Shown one piece after another: positions 28,006 to 39,105 of a stretch of 64,000 nucleotides of DNA (positions within the stretch are counted from its first letter, which is position 1; each line of letters starts with the position of its first letter). The position numbers and the translations under genes were made by a program. Below the pieces are notes generated by a model. It did no database searches. It had not been told where the DNA came from and worked only from the letters and a program-made list of their open reading frames with translations. The DNA is from Nocardioides sp. 1609 (GTDB taxonomy: Bacteria > Actinomycetota > Actinomycetes > Propionibacteriales > Nocardioidaceae). Where the stretch lies: positions 124,001 to 188,000 of the forward strand of contig NZ_SPUJ01000006.1 of NCBI RefSeq assembly GCF_004522105.1, read 5' to 3'.

Positions 28006-28051
28006 GTGACGCCCGTCACTCCTAGCGTGACGCGGGTCACCCGTCGGTGAC
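28006..28051. promoter_or_regulatory. Tandem GTGAC-N4-GTCAC operators before the acetate-permease operon
   Basis: Two dyads, GTGAC-gccc-GTCAC (28006-28019) and GTGAC-gcgg-GTCAC (28027-28040), start 21 bases apart, and a further GTGAC half-site lies at 28047. The phasing of about two helical turns suggests cooperative binding by a dimeric regulator. A TAGCGT box (28023-28028) lies between and partly inside the dyads and could be the -10, with the DUF485 gene starting at 28075. Confidence 0.6.
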
Positions 28052-28074
28052 CCGTACCGGAGAGGCGCCGTCCG

Positions 28075-28428
28075 ATGGCACTTGAGAAGGATCCACACCG
28101 CGACGTGGCCGCACGCCACGATCCCGTCTACGACTCGATGGCGGAGTCGGCCGACTTCATCGAGCTGCGCCGCCGCTACCGGAGCTTCGTGCTGCCGGCC
28201 ACGGCCGCGTTCCTGGCCTGGTTCCTGCTCTACGTCGTGATGTCCAACTGGGCCGGCGACTTCATGAGCCAGAAGGTCGTCGGCAACATCAACGTCGCCC
28301 TGGTCTTCGGGCTGCTGCAGTTCCTCACGACGTTCCTCATCGCCTACGCCTACAGCCGCTACTCGACCGCGCGGCTCGACCCGCTGGCCGAGAGCCTCAA
28401 CTCCGTCTACGAGGGGGGCAAGCGCTGA
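28075..28428 (+). CDS. DUF485 membrane protein, acetate-permease partner
   Basis: 117 residues. Acidic/basic N-terminus, then two membrane helices (~residues 40-60 and 75-97) with the DUF485 signature ELRRRYRSFVLPATAAFLAWF. This family (YjcH) is cotranscribed with ActP-type symporters. It overlaps the symporter ATG by one base (TGATG). The upstream tandem dyads make it the regulated first gene of the operon. Confidence 0.93.
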   Translation: MALEKDPHRDVAARHDPVYDSMAESADFIELRRRYRSFVLPATAAFLAWFLLYVVMSNWAGDFMSQKVVGNINVALVFGLLQFLTTFLIAYAYSRYSTARLDPLAESLNSVYEGGKR

Positions 28429-30044
28429 TGGACCACCAGGTGCTCACCACCGTCCTGTTCCTCGCCGTCGTCGCGCTGACGATCGGCATCACGATCCGGG
28501 CCAGCCGCTCGTCGTCCGGCACGTCGGACTTCTACGCCGGCGGCCGGTCCTTCTCCCCGATCCAGAACGGCCTGGCCATCGGCGGCGACTACATGTCGGC
28601 GGCGTCGTTCCTCGGCATCTCCGGGATCATCGCGCTGTCGGGGTACGACGGCTTCCTCTACTCCATCGGGTTCCTGGTCGCCTGGCTGGTGGCCCTGCTG
28701 CTCGTCGCGGAGATGCTGCGCAACTCGGGCCGCTTCACGATGGCCGACCAGCTGGCGTTCCGGATGAAGCAGAAGCCGGTCCGGCTGGCGGCCGCGACGT
28801 CGACCGTCGTCGTCTCGATCTTCTACCTGCTCGCCCAGATGGTCGGCGCGGGCACGCTCGTCGCCCTGCTGCTCGGCGTCGACAACCAGGCCGTCAAGAA
28901 CATCGTCATCTTCGGCGTCGGCGCCCTGATGATCTTCTACGTCACGGTCGGCGGCATGAAGGGCACCACCTGGGTGCAGATCGTCAAGGCCGTCCTGCTC
29001 ATGACGGGCTCGGCGCTCATCGTCGTCCTGGTGCTGGCGCAGTTCGACTTCAACCTCTCCAGCCTGCTCGGTGCCGCCGCCGACAACAGCGGCAAGGGCC
29101 AGGCCTTCCTCGAGCCCGGCCTCAAGTACGGCGCGACGCTGACGAGCAAGCTCGACTTCGTCAGCCTCGGCATCGCCCTCGTGCTCGGCACGGCGGGCCT
29201 GCCGCACATCCTGATCCGCTTCTACACGGTGCCGACGGCCAAGGACGCCCGCAAGTCGGTGCTGTGGGCGATCGGCCTGATCGGCGTCTTCTACCTCTTC
29301 ACGCTGGTGCTCGGCTTCGGTGCCGCCGCGCTGCTCGACACCTCGACGCTCGACAAGTCCGGCAACCTGGCCGCCCCCCGGCTGGCCGAGGAGGTCGGCG
29401 GTGGAGCCGGCTCCACGGGCGGCGCGATCCTGCTCGCGCTGATCGCCGCCGTCGCCTTCGCCACGATCCTCGCGGTGGTGGCCGGCCTGACGCTGACCTC
29501 GTCGGCGTCCGTGGCCCACGACGTCTACAACAACGTCATCAAGAAGGGCAAGGCGACCGAGGAGGAGGAGATCAAGGTGACGCGGTACGCCGCCGCGGGC
29601 ATCGGCCTGGTCGCGATCCTGCTCGCGATCCCGGCGCAGAGCCTCAACATCGCCTTCCTCGTGGCGCTCGCCTTCGCGGTGGCCGCCTCGGCGAACCTGC
29701 CGACGATCGTGTTCAACATGTTCTGGAGGCGCTTCAACACCCGCGGCGCGCTGTGGAGCATCTACGGCGGACTGATCTCGGCCGTCGGCCTGGTCATCTT
29801 CTCGCCGGTGATGTCCGGCAAGGGCCTCGACGCCGACGGCAAGAACCTGTCGCTGCTGCCGACCAGCATCGACATCTCCTGGTTCCCGCTGGAGAACCCG
29901 GGCATCGTCTCGATCCCGCTCGGCTTCGTCTTCGGCATCATCGGCACCCTGTCGAAGCGCGAGCCGGCCGCCGAGGACCGCTACACCGAGCTCGAGGTCC
30001 GCGCCCTGACCGGCTCCGGCTCGGAGAAGGCCACCTCGCACTGA
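28428..30044 (+). CDS. Cation:acetate symporter (ActP/MctC-type)
   Basis: 538 residues, about 13 membrane helices. N-terminal [19 protein letters not shown], sodium-site helix [15 protein letters not shown], and [15 protein letters not shown] are strongly conserved with ActP. The cytoplasmic loop around 375 is charged ([12 protein letters not shown]). It takes up acetate and probably other short monocarboxylates. Upstream DUF485 partner and downstream acs make a complete uptake-and-activation unit. A strong hairpin follows the stop, so acs is transcribed separately. Confidence 0.92.
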   Translation: MDHQVLTTVLFLAVVALTIGITIRASRSSSGTSDFYAGGRSFSPIQNGLAIGGDYMSAASFLGISGIIALSGYDGFLYSIGFLVAWLVALLLVAEMLRNSGRFTMADQLAFRMKQKPVRLAAATSTVVVSIFYLLAQMVGAGTLVALLLGVDNQAVKNIVIFGVGALMIFYVTVGGMKGTTWVQIVKAVLLMTGSALIVVLVLAQFDFNLSSLLGAAADNSGKGQAFLEPGLKYGATLTSKLDFVSLGIALVLGTAGLPHILIRFYTVPTAKDARKSVLWAIGLIGVFYLFTLVLGFGAAALLDTSTLDKSGNLAAPRLAEEVGGGAGSTGGAILLALIAAVAFATILAVVAGLTLTSSASVAHDVYNNVIKKGKATEEEEIKVTRYAAAGIGLVAILLAIPAQSLNIAFLVALAFAVAASANLPTIVFNMFWRRFNTRGALWSIYGGLISAVGLVIFSPVMSGKGLDADGKNLSLLPTSIDISWFPLENPGIVSIPLGFVFGIIGTLSKREPAAEDRYTELEVRALTGSGSEKATSH

Positions 30045-30053
30045 CACCCGCCG

Positions 30054-30089
30054 CGCCGACCCGTCAGGAGCTCTCCTGGCGGGTCGGCG
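30054..30089 (+). terminator. Terminator after the acetate symporter
   Basis: 17-bp stem (30054-30070 with 30073-30089) containing one G-T pair and a 2-base loop, arms beginning CGCCGACCCG. Very stable and placed ten bases after the stop codon. No T-run. The GACCCG/CGGGTC arm recurs in several terminators of the window. Confidence 0.75.
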
Positions 30090-30140
30090 CCGGTCGGGCA
30101 GCCGATCTCCACCCACTCGTCGGCACCAGGCGATGCGTCC

Positions 30141-30178
30141 TAGTGTGACGAGTGGCACCCGAACACCCAGTCCAGGAG
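30141..30178 (+). promoter_or_regulatory. acs promoter region and ribosome-binding site
   Basis: TAGTGT (30141-30146) fits the -10 pattern common in this window, followed by a ~30-base leader with AGGAG (30174-30178) five bases before GTG 30184. TGTGA-N6-GCACC (30144-30159) overlaps the -10 and is a partial CRP-type site (right half diverged). Confidence 0.5.
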
Positions 30179-30183
30179 TAGTC

Positions 30184-32196
<2,013 letters not shown>

Positions 32197-32261
32197 CCCG
32201 CCCCGCCGGGCACCGGATCGGGTGACGAGCCCGACCGGTGGTTGGGGATAGGGTCTGGGCC

Positions 32262-32714
32262 ATGGCTCCCCAGAACAACGCCGTCGACCGCCCCTCCGAC
32301 CGGACCGTCGGCAGGGTCACCGACGCCGGCGCGGAGGAGCCGACGATCGGCAAGCTGGTCACCGACGCCAGCCGAGACATCTCCACGCTCATCAGCAAGG
32401 AGATCCAGCTCGCCAAGTCCGAGCTCAAGGTCAGCATGAGGCTCGGCGTCGCCGGGATCGCGTTCTTCGCCGTCGCCGGCTTCCTGCTCCTGCTCGCCGT
32501 CATCATGCTCTCGGTGGCCTTCGCCTACCTGATCCACTGGAACGGCAGCGGCCTCGACCTGCACTGGGCCTTCCTCGTCGTGACGCTGGTCTACGTGCTC
32601 ATCGCCGCGCTGTTCGGCTTCCTCGGCATCAAGAAGGTCAAGAAGGTCGGCCCGCCCGAGAAGGCCATCACCCAGGGCAAGCAGATCCCCCAGGCTCTCA
32701 AGGGCAAGAGCTGA
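32262..32714 (+). CDS. Phage-holin-3_6 superfamily membrane protein (Rv3669-like)
   Basis: 150 residues. An N-terminal hydrophilic region with the LVTDASRDISTLISKEIQLAKSE-like amphipathic helix (DUF1469/Phage_holin_3_6, PF07332), two membrane helices (~68-93 and ~103-125) and a basic Lys-rich tail. Despite the name there is no prophage here; these are chromosomal proteins of unknown role. TAGGGT seven bases before the ATG indicates a leaderless transcript. Followed by the triple palindrome array. Confidence 0.88.
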   Translation: MAPQNNAVDRPSDRTVGRVTDAGAEEPTIGKLVTDASRDISTLISKEIQLAKSELKVSMRLGVAGIAFFAVAGFLLLLAVIMLSVAFAYLIHWNGSGLDLHWAFLVVTLVYVLIAALFGFLGIKKVKKVGPPEKAITQGKQIPQALKGKS

Positions 32715-32734
32715 CGCTCTCCGGCACCACATCT

Positions 32735-32850
32735 CGCTGACCCGTCACCTATAGGTGACGGGTCAGCGGGGTCTCGGTCGACCCGTCACCTATAGGTGAC
32801 AGGTCAGCGCCGGATCTCGGCCGACCCGTCACCCATAGGTGACGGGTCAG
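32735..32850. repeat. Three tandem palindromes between convergent genes
   Basis: Copy 1 is a perfect 34-bp palindrome (32735-32768) with arms CGCTGACCCGTCACCTA; copies 2 (centre ~32792) and 3 (centre ~32835) are the same element with one central mismatch each and shorter arms. Centres are 41 and 43 bases apart and share the core ACCTATAGGT or ACCCATAGGT. Lying between the holin-like gene and marP, they probably act as a bidirectional terminator; an operator array is the alternative. Confidence 0.85.
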
Positions 32851-32856
32851 CGTCGA

Positions 32857-34053
32857 TCAGGCACAGCCGCCGGTGGAGACCGGGTCGGAGCTCGAGACGC
32901 CCTGGCCGGCGGCGTCCCGGACCTGCTCCCAGGTGAGCGCGTAGCCGGTGTCGTCGTCGGTGACGGAGGCCGCGAAGACCACGCCCGCCACCCGGCCCTG
33001 GGTCGTGACGATCGGGCCGCCGGAGTTGCCGGGGCGGATCAGGCCGCGCAGCGAGTAGACCTCGCGCACGACCGTGCCGTCGCCGTAGATGTCGGGCGAG
33101 CGCAGGTTCTGCTCGGAGCGGACCCGGCCGCGCTGGACGTCGTAGGGGCCGTCCTGCGGGTAGCCGAGGATGGCGACGCCGTCCTTGGCCTCGGTGACCC
33201 ACCGCGTCTCCTCCGCGTCGCCGTCGACGAAGGCGAGCGGGTCGCGGCCGAGGTCGTCGAGGGCGAGGACGGCGACGTCGAGCTGGGAGTTGTAGTAGAC
33301 GACCGTCGCATCGACCTGCTCGCCGCCGATCTCGACCGTCGGCTCGTCGACGCCGGCGACCACGTGGGCGTTGGTCATCAGCCGGTCGTCGGAGTAGAGG
33401 AACCCGGTGCCCTCGACGCCGCGGCCGCAGTCGTTGTTGCCACGGACCTTGAGCACGCTGTCCTCGGCGGCGGCGATGTCGGGGTCGCGCAGCAGCCGCT
33501 CGGCGCCCGGGTCGACCTCGACGATCCGCTCGTCGGCGAACGGCTCCATGTAGCGCGGGAAGAACGACGTCCCGACGACGCCGTTGAAGGCCTGGAGGGC
33601 GTTCGGGGCCGACGTCGGCAGCGCCGAGTTGACCGTGCGCAGCACCGCCGACTCGCGCACGAGCGGCGTCAGGGAGCCGATCTTGGAGCCGGAGACCGCG
33701 ACCCCGAGCGCCCATGCGACGAGCAGCACCGCGACGGCGCTCAGCGCGGCGCCGCCGATCGCGTCGACCGCACGGGCCGGCTGCCAGGTGATCTTGTCGC
33801 GGATCTTGGCGCCGAGGAACTGCATCAGCGCCTGCCCGAGCGAGGCGCACACGATGACGATGAACAACGCCGCCAACGAGATCGTCAGCGACGGCTCGGC
33901 GTCGCCGAGGATGAACGGCGCGAGCAGGATGCCGAGCAGGCCACCGGCCAGGAGCCCCACCGTCGCGAACGCCCCGGTGACGAAGCCCTGCCAGTAGCCG
34001 GACAGGGCGTAGGCGAGCACGAGCAGCACGAGCAGCCAGTCGAGAAGGTTCAT
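32857..34053 (-). CDS. marP: Membrane-anchored serine protease MarP
   Basis: 398 residues, almost the length of M. tuberculosis Rv3671c. CvpA-like N-terminus with four membrane helices (~5-25, 27-50, 58-80, 100-120), then a periplasmic chymotrypsin-like domain with His230 (MTNAHVV), Asp259 (QLDVAVL) and Ser344 (RPGNSGGP). Cys209 and Cys397 match the disulfide pair that stabilises mycobacterial MarP. In M. tuberculosis it is needed for acid and oxidative stress resistance via cell-wall hydrolase processing. Overlaps the nudix gene by four bases. Confidence 0.93.
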   Translation of the reverse strand: MNLLDWLLVLLVLAYALSGYWQGFVTGAFATVGLLAGGLLGILLAPFILGDAEPSLTISLAALFIVIVCASLGQALMQFLGAKIRDKITWQPARAVDAIGGAALSAVAVLLVAWALGVAVSGSKIGSLTPLVRESAVLRTVNSALPTSAPNALQAFNGVVGTSFFPRYMEPFADERIVEVDPGAERLLRDPDIAAAEDSVLKVRGNNDCGRGVEGTGFLYSDDRLMTNAHVVAGVDEPTVEIGGEQVDATVVYYNSQLDVAVLALDDLGRDPLAFVDGDAEETRWVTEAKDGVAILGYPQDGPYDVQRGRVRSEQNLRSPDIYGDGTVVREVYSLRGLIRPGNSGGPIVTTQGRVAGVVFAASVTDDDTGYALTWEQVRDAAGQGVSSSDPVSTGGCA

Positions 34054-34799
34054 CCTCGGCGTCGCTCCTCGAACTCGGTGTTGGGCACCGGTTGCTGCCC
34101 GGGGTCCATGGTCGCGGGTCGAGCGCCGCCGAACATGTAATCGGGCAAATCCCTCTCCGGCGCGTCGGGCAGGTCGTCGATCCAGCCGACGAACTCGAAC
34201 AGCCGCGCGATGATCCCGCCAGTGAACCCCCAGAGGATCACGTCGTGGTCGTCGCCGATGAGGAAGCCCGGCGAGCGCCAGCCGCGGGGGCCGGTGACGG
34301 TGATCCGGTGGGTCGGGTCGCGCAGCTCGCGCAGCGGCACCCGGTAGACGGCGTGCACCTCGTCGGCGGAGCGCACCCAGACCGGGCTCGGCTCGCGCCA
34401 CCAGGCCAGCACCGGGACGACGGCGTGGTTGCTCGGCGGCACCCAGAGCTCGGGCAGCGCCCCGAAGACCTCGACCCCGGAGGCGTCGAGGCCGACCTCC
34501 TCCTCGCCCTCGCGCACCGCTGCCTGGGCCGGCGTCTCGCCGGGGTCGACGCCGCCGCCGGGGAACGAGACCTGGCCGGGGTGCGACCGCATGTGGTGGG
34601 CGCGCTCGGTGAGCAGCAGGTCGGGGCCGTGCTCGCCCTCGCCGAAGAGCACCAGCACCGCGGACCGACGCAGGCCGTCGACGTCGTCGGGAACCTGGAA
34701 CCGGGTCAGGTCGTGGACGGTGATCGCCTGCGCCGCCCGCTCGACGGGGCGCAGCCAGCCGGGCAGCCCGGGATGCCCGGGGCCCGTCACAGCGGTCAC
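34050..34799 (-). CDS. NUDIX hydrolase, CoA pyrophosphatase-like (Rv3672c-like)
   Basis: 249 residues from GTG 34799 (GTGA overlap with the TlpA gene). Nudix box GGGVDPGETPAQAAVREGEEEVGL fits GX5EX7REUXEEXGU (shown here as key residues G, E, RE, EE, G). The SFPGG and LLTERAHHMRSHPGQVSFPGG region resembles the CoA diphosphatase signature LLTxRxxxLRxHxGQxxFPGG. A Pro/Arg-rich tail of ~30 residues is poorly conserved. Substrate inferred from the signature. Confidence 0.88.
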   Translation of the reverse strand: MTAVTGPGHPGLPGWLRPVERAAQAITVHDLTRFQVPDDVDGLRRSAVLVLFGEGEHGPDLLLTERAHHMRSHPGQVSFPGGGVDPGETPAQAAVREGEEEVGLDASGVEVFGALPELWVPPSNHAVVPVLAWWREPSPVWVRSADEVHAVYRVPLRELRDPTHRITVTGPRGWRSPGFLIGDDHDVILWGFTGGIIARLFEFVGWIDDLPDAPERDLPDYMFGGARPATMDPGQQPVPNTEFEERRRG

Positions 34800-35404
34800 A
34801 GCACCGGTCCGAGGTGCGTGGTGACGAGCTCCTCGATCTCGGCGACCGACAGCAGGCCGCCGGCGTGCATCGCGGCGACCTTCCCGTCGGCGTCGACGAG
34901 GATGGTCTGCGGGAAGGCCGGCCGCAGGCCGAGGTCGGTGTCGAAGATGTCGCCCCCCGGGTCGGCGAGCTGCGGGTAGGTCGCGCCGACCATCTCCGCG
35001 AACGAGAGGGCGAAGTCGGGCTGGGTGTCGGTGACGTCGATGCCGAGCACCGGCACCGTGTCGCCGTAGGTCTCGTGGAACTCCTGCAGCGCCGGCATCT
35101 CCTCGAGGCACGCGTCGCAGGGGGTGTTCCAGAGGTTGACGACCAGCGGGCCCGTGAGGCTCGACAGGTCGACGTCGTCGCCGCCGCCGAGGCACGGCAG
35201 CGTGAGGTCGGGGAGGTCGCCGCCACCGGGGCCGGGCACGCACGGCTCGATGCCGGCGTCGGCCTTCATCTCCCGCAGCGCGGGGGTGTCGACCTCGATG
35301 TCGCTCGGCCCGGGCGGCGAGATGTCGTCGGCGCACCCGGTGAGCACGAGGACGAGGGCCGCCAGCGCGACCAGCAGCCCCGTCCCGCGCATGGGCTGCC
35401 TCAT
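34796..35404 (-). CDS. Thioredoxin-like TlpA lipoprotein (Rv3673c-like)
   Basis: 202 residues from ATG 35404, overlapping nth by four bases. Lipoprotein signal with lipobox LVLTGC (lipidated Cys ~23), followed by a thioredoxin fold whose active site is [13 protein letters not shown] (CxxC) and cis-Pro region FPQTILVD. A membrane-tethered extracytoplasmic thiol-disulfide protein, perhaps serving MarP's disulfide or cytochrome maturation. An extra cysteine pair (EPCVPG, LPCLGG) precedes the redox motif. Confidence 0.88.
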   Translation of the reverse strand: MRQPMRGTGLLVALAALVLVLTGCADDISPPGPSDIEVDTPALREMKADAGIEPCVPGPGGGDLPDLTLPCLGGGDDVDLSSLTGPLVVNLWNTPCDACLEEMPALQEFHETYGDTVPVLGIDVTDTQPDFALSFAEMVGATYPQLADPGGDIFDTDLGLRPAFPQTILVDADGKVAAMHAGGLLSVAEIEELVTTHLGPVL

Positions 35405-36117
35405 GCCGGTCCCTGGGTCTTGACCAGGGCGGCGGCCGCGACCGGGTCGGTCGGGCCCTCGCCGTACGACGGGCACCAGCGCGCCAGCGGGCAGGCGCCG
35501 CACGCGGGCTTCTTGGCGTGGCAACGGCGCCGGCCGTGCCAGATGACGTGGTGGCTGAGCATCGTCCAGTCGCGCTTCGGGAACAGCGCGCCCACGGCGT
35601 GCTCGACCTTGACCGGGTCGGTCTCCTCGGTCCACCCGAAGCGGCGCACGAGCCGGCCGAAGTGGGTGTCGACGGTGATGCCGGGGACGTCGAAGGCGTT
35701 GCCCAGCACGACGTTGGCCGTCTTGCGGCCGACACCGGGCAGCGTCACGAGGTCGTCGAGCCGGCCGGGCACCTGGCCGTCGTGGTGCTCGACGAGGGCG
35801 GCGCTGAGCTTGAGCAGCGACTCGGTCTTGGCCCGGAAGAACCCCAGCGGCCCGACGATCGTCTCGAGGGCACCCCGGTCGGCCGCTGCCATCGTGGCGG
35901 GGTCGGGGTAGGCCGCGAACAGGACCGGGCGCACGGCGTTGACGCGGCGGTCGGTGGTCTGCGCGCTGAGCACGGTGACGACGAGCAGCTCGAAGGCGTT
36001 GGCGAAGTCGAGCTCGCACCGCGCGTCCGGGTAGGTCTCGGCGAGGACCCGGTCGATCTTGCGGGCCCGGCGGACCAGCGAGGTCGACGTCTCGGAGGAA
36101 GGAACGGCAGGCGGCAC
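35401..36117 (-). CDS. nth: Endonuclease III
   Basis: 238 residues from GTG 36117. Helix-hairpin-helix [17 protein letters not shown] with catalytic Lys, catalytic Asp in [11 protein letters not shown], and the [4Fe-4S] cysteines C-X6-C-X2-C-X5-C ([17 protein letters not shown]). Bifunctional base-excision glycosylase/AP lyase for oxidised pyrimidines. TAGGCT seven bases before GTG, no ribosome site: leaderless-type. First gene of the nth-tlpA-nudix-marP operon, divergent from crp as in mycobacteria. Confidence 0.95.
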   Translation of the reverse strand: MPPAVPSSETSTSLVRRARKIDRVLAETYPDARCELDFANAFELLVVTVLSAQTTDRRVNAVRPVLFAAYPDPATMAAADRGALETIVGPLGFFRAKTESLLKLSAALVEHHDGQVPGRLDDLVTLPGVGRKTANVVLGNAFDVPGITVDTHFGRLVRRFGWTEETDPVKVEHAVGALFPKRDWTMLSHHVIWHGRRRCHAKKPACGACPLARWCPSYGEGPTDPVAAAALVKTQGPA

Positions 36118-36197
36118 GGCGGCCAGCCTACGGTCCGCCACCGACGATCCGGCCCTCGCCGCAGCGGGTTCGGTTCTCTGTGGGGTTCGCCACCCTC

Positions 36198-36203
36198 TAG
36201 GAT
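36198..36203 (+). promoter_or_regulatory. crp -10 element
   Basis: TAGGAT about 55 bases upstream of the crp GTG, giving a leader of ~48 bases that contains GGAGGA just before the start. Unlike many neighbours, crp therefore appears to have a conventional leader. Confidence 0.5.
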
Positions 36204-36258
36204 CGCCGTGGAGTCCGCGTCGTGCGGTCCAGCTCGCCCCAGCACACCGGAGGATCCC

Positions 36259-36936
36259 GTGGACAACGAGGTACTGCGTCAGGCACCGCTCTTCAGCGCC
36301 CTCGACGACGAGGCGGCGACCGCGCTCGGCACCTCGATGAGCGAGACCCGGCTGCGCCGCGGCGACGTCCTCTTCCACGAGGGCGACTCCGGCGACCGGC
36401 TCTACGTCGTCCTCGACGGCAAGGTCAAGCTCGGCCGCACCTCGACCGACGGCCGCGAGAACCTGCTCGCGATCCTCGGCCCCGGCTCGATGTTCGGCGA
36501 GCTGTCGCTCTTCGACCCGGGCCCGCGCTCGGCCACCGTCACCGCGGTCACCGACGCCACCTTCGCCTCCCTCTCCCACGAGGACCTGCTGCGCTGGCTC
36601 GAGGGCCGTCCGGTCGTGGCCCGGGGCCTGCTCACCCAGCTCGCCAGCCGGCTCCGCAAGGCCAACGACGTCGTCGCCGACCTGGTGTTCTCCGACGTCC
36701 CCGGTCGCGTGGCCAAGGCCCTCCTCGACCTCGCCGACCGCTTCGGGCGCACCGCCGACGACGGCGTCCACGTGCACCACGACCTCACCCAGGAGGAGCT
36801 CGCCCAGCTGGTCGGCGCCTCCCGCGAGACCGTCAACAAGGCGCTGGCCGACTTCGCCTCCCGCGGCTGGCTGCGCCTGGAGCCCCGCTCGGTCGTCATC
36901 ATCGACATCGAGCGTCTGGCCCGCCGGGCCCGCTGA
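36259..36936 (+). CDS. crp: CRP/FNR-family cAMP-responsive regulator
   Basis: 225 residues from GTG 36259 with GGAGGA upstream. Cyclic-nucleotide-binding domain with [17 protein letters not shown] (Glu, Arg and Ser that contact cAMP), long dimer helix, and C-terminal winged [27 protein letters not shown] segment. Orthologue of Rv3676/GlxR, a global regulator recognising TGTGA-N6-TCACA; a perfect site lies before fdhA in this window. Monocistronic, ended by a hairpin overlapping the stop. Confidence 0.95.
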   Translation: MDNEVLRQAPLFSALDDEAATALGTSMSETRLRRGDVLFHEGDSGDRLYVVLDGKVKLGRTSTDGRENLLAILGPGSMFGELSLFDPGPRSATVTAVTDATFASLSHEDLLRWLEGRPVVARGLLTQLASRLRKANDVVADLVFSDVPGRVAKALLDLADRFGRTADDGVHVHHDLTQEELAQLVGASRETVNKALADFASRGWLRLEPRSVVIIDIERLARRAR

Positions 36937-36969
36937 CCCGTCCTCCGCCCACCGCCGGGCGGACGGGTC
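36935..36969. terminator. Bidirectional terminator crp / MBL
   Basis: Stem GACCCGTCC(TCC)GCCC with GGGCGGACGGGTC (36935-36950 / 36957-36969), starting inside the crp stop codon and seven bases from the end of the convergent MBL gene. It uses the same GACCCG arm as other terminators here. Confidence 0.75.
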
Positions 36970-36975
36970 GTTCTG

Positions 36976-37776
36976 CTACGACGTCTGCTCGGCCAGGTAC
37001 TCCAGCTGGGCGCGGACCGACAGCTCAGCGGCTCCCCACAGTGTCTCGTCGACGTCGGCGTAGACGACCTCGACCACGGCACGCGCGGTGGGCTCGCCGC
37101 CCTCGTCGCGCAGCCGCTCCACCGCTGCGGCGACCTGGGCGAGCCGGTCGCGGCGGTGGGCGAGGTAGAGGTCGAGGACGGCGCCCGCGTCGCCGAGCAC
37201 CGGGCCGTGGGCCGGCCAGATGGTGGCGACCTCACCGGCGGTGACGAGGGAGCGCATCCGCTCGATCGACTCGAGGTAGGAACCGAGCCGGCCGTCGGGG
37301 TGGGCGACGACGGTCGTGCCGCGGCCGAGCACCATGTCGCCCGACAGCAGCACCCGCTCCGTGGGCAGCACGAACGACACGGAGTCGGCGGTGTGGCCGG
37401 GGGTGGCGACGACGCGCAGCGACAGTCCGCCGACCGAGACCACCTCGTCGTCGACGAGCGGGTCGGCGCCGACGCAGTACGCCGGGTCGAGGGCCCGGAC
37501 CGCGCAGCCCTTGCGCTCGGCGAGCGCCGCCGCGACCTCCGCGTGGTCGAGGTGGTGGTGGGTCAGCAGCACCAGGCCGACGTCACCGGTCTCCTCCTCG
37601 AGCCGCTCCAGGTGGCCGTCCTCGGCCGGGCCGGGGTCCACGACGACCGCCGTCGACGAGCCGGGCTCGCGCAGCACCCACGTGTTGGTGCCGTCGAGCG
37701 TCATGATCCCGGGGTTCGGCGCGAGCAGGCACTCCCCCCGCTCGCCGAAGGCCCCACCGGACCACGACCCGCTCAC
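36976..37776 (-). CDS. Metallo-beta-lactamase-fold hydrolase (Rv3677c-like)
   Basis: 266 residues from GTG 37776 (GTGA overlap with the upstream nudix gene). Zinc motif THHHLDH, further ligands in ATPGHTADS, LLSGDMVLG and WPAHGP. A LACTB2-like C-terminal helical region follows (hydrolase/ribonuclease-like family). Physiological substrate unknown. Conserved next to crp in actinobacteria. Confidence 0.9.
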   Translation of the reverse strand: MSGSWSGGAFGERGECLLAPNPGIMTLDGTNTWVLREPGSSTAVVVDPGPAEDGHLERLEEETGDVGLVLLTHHHLDHAEVAAALAERKGCAVRALDPAYCVGADPLVDDEVVSVGGLSLRVVATPGHTADSVSFVLPTERVLLSGDMVLGRGTTVVAHPDGRLGSYLESIERMRSLVTAGEVATIWPAHGPVLGDAGAVLDLYLAHRRDRLAQVAAAVERLRDEGGEPTARAVVEVVYADVDETLWGAAELSVRAQLEYLAEQTS

Positions 37777-38642
37777 CCGCGCCGCCGAGCGGCGAGCATC
37801 GGCCGCAGCCGGTCGGGCATCGAGAGCGTGAAGCCGTCGCCGATCGGCTCGACGGACGGGGTGAACATCTCCACCGACCGGGAGGCGGCCACCGCGAGCA
37901 CCTCGTCGGGTGTCGTGAACGAGCCGACCTCCATCGAGGTGAGGTACGTCGGCGGCATCATCGCCAGCTCGCCGGCGTCGGCCTGGTCGGCGGCCGTCCG
38001 GGCCGGCAGCCACACCACCGACGACGACTCCGAGGAGACGTCGCGGGTGCGCTGGCCCTCGGGGAGCGCGGCGACGAAGAACCAGGTGCGGTAGCGCCGG
38101 GGCTCGAAGACCGGCGTCAACCAGGCGTCCCAGACGCCCAGGAGGTCGGTGCGCAGCACCAGCCCGCGTCGGGTCAGGAAGTCGGTCATGGCCAGCTCGC
38201 GCGTCTCGAGCGCGACCCGGTCGGCCTCCCAGTCGTCGCCGGTGGTGTCGGCGACGACCTCGGACGCCGACGGCCCGGCGAGCAGCACGCCCGACTCCTC
38301 GAACGTCTCGCGGACCGCCGTGCACACCAGCGCCCGCGCCGTCTCCTCGTCGCAGCCCAGCCGGGCCGCCCACTCGGCCGGGGTGGGGCCGGCCCAGGCG
38401 ACCTCGACGTCGAAGTCGCGTGGGTCGACGCCGCCACCGGGGAAGACCGCCATGCCGGCGGCGAAGTCCATCGAGACCTGCCGCCGCATGTAGTAGACGT
38501 CCGGCCCCTGGTCCGAGGCCCGCATCAGGATGACGGTCGCGGCGTTGCGCGGCTCGACCGCGGTGCGCTCGCCGTCGGCGTAGGCGCGGGCGACCTCGAC
38601 GACGGAGGGGGGCAGCGGCACGGGCGGCAGCGGGATCTGCAC
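37773..38642 (-). CDS. NUDIX hydrolase with split Nudix box
   Basis: 289 residues from GTG 38642. The Nudix box begins AVFPGGGVDPRD and resumes ~35 residues later as AVRETFEESGVLL, so a large insertion interrupts the usual spacing, as in the NUDT19-like subgroup. The REXXEEXG metal ligands are intact. NUDT19-type enzymes hydrolyse CoA esters, a plausible but unproven substrate. Coupled to the MBL gene downstream; separated by four bases from the RidA gene upstream. Confidence 0.85.
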   Translation of the reverse strand: MQIPLPPVPLPPSVVEVARAYADGERTAVEPRNAATVILMRASDQGPDVYYMRRQVSMDFAAGMAVFPGGGVDPRDFDVEVAWAGPTPAEWAARLGCDEETARALVCTAVRETFEESGVLLAGPSASEVVADTTGDDWEADRVALETRELAMTDFLTRRGLVLRTDLLGVWDAWLTPVFEPRRYRTWFFVAALPEGQRTRDVSSESSSVVWLPARTAADQADAGELAMMPPTYLTSMEVGSFTTPDEVLAVAASRSVEMFTPSVEPIGDGFTLSMPDRLRPMLAARRRG

Positions 38643-38646
38643 GGTC

Positions 38647-39105
38647 TCAGACCTCGACGACGATCTCGATCTCCACGGGCGCGTCCAGCGGCAGCGCGGC
38701 CACCCCGACCGCGGACCGGGCGTGCACGCCGGCGTCGCCGAACACCTCGCCGAGCAGCTCGGAGGCGCCGTTGGCGACCCCGGGCTGGCCGGTGAAGTCG
38801 GGGGTCGAGGCGACGAAGACGACGACCTTGACGATCCGCTTCACCAGCGCGAGCTCGCCGACCTCGGCACGGACGGCGGCGATCGCGTTGAGCGCGCACT
38901 GCTGCGCGCACGCGTAGGCCTCCTCGGCGGTCACCCCGGCGCCGACCTTGCCGGTGGTGATCAGCTCGCCCGCACGCATCGGCAGCTGGCCGGAGGTGAA
39001 GACGTGGTCCCCGCTGCGGACGGCGGGCACGTAGACCGCCACCGGCTTCGCGACCTCCGGGACGGCGAGGCCCATCGCGGCCAGGCGCTCCTCGGGCGTG
39101 GCCAT
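38647..39105 (-). CDS. RidA/YjgF family protein
   Basis: 152 residues from ATG 39105. YjgF/YER057c/UK114 fold with SGDHVFTSGQLPM and the conserved arginine in VHARSAVGVAALPLDAPVEIE. Family members hydrolyse reactive enamine/imine intermediates; this longer, atypical subgroup may have a different substrate. TGATG-coupled to the upstream DUF4177 gene. Corresponds to Rv3678c by synteny. Confidence 0.9.
   Translation of the reverse strand: MATPEERLAAMGLAVPEVAKPVAVYVPAVRSGDHVFTSGQLPMRAGELITTGKVGAGVTAEEAYACAQQCALNAIAAVRAEVGELALVKRIVKVVVFVASTPDFTGQPGVANGASELLGEVFGDAGVHARSAVGVAALPLDAPVEIEIVVEV

Noticed and set aside
32262..32714. Prophage holin
   Set aside because: No other phage genes nearby; the family is a common chromosomal actinobacterial protein at this syntenic site.
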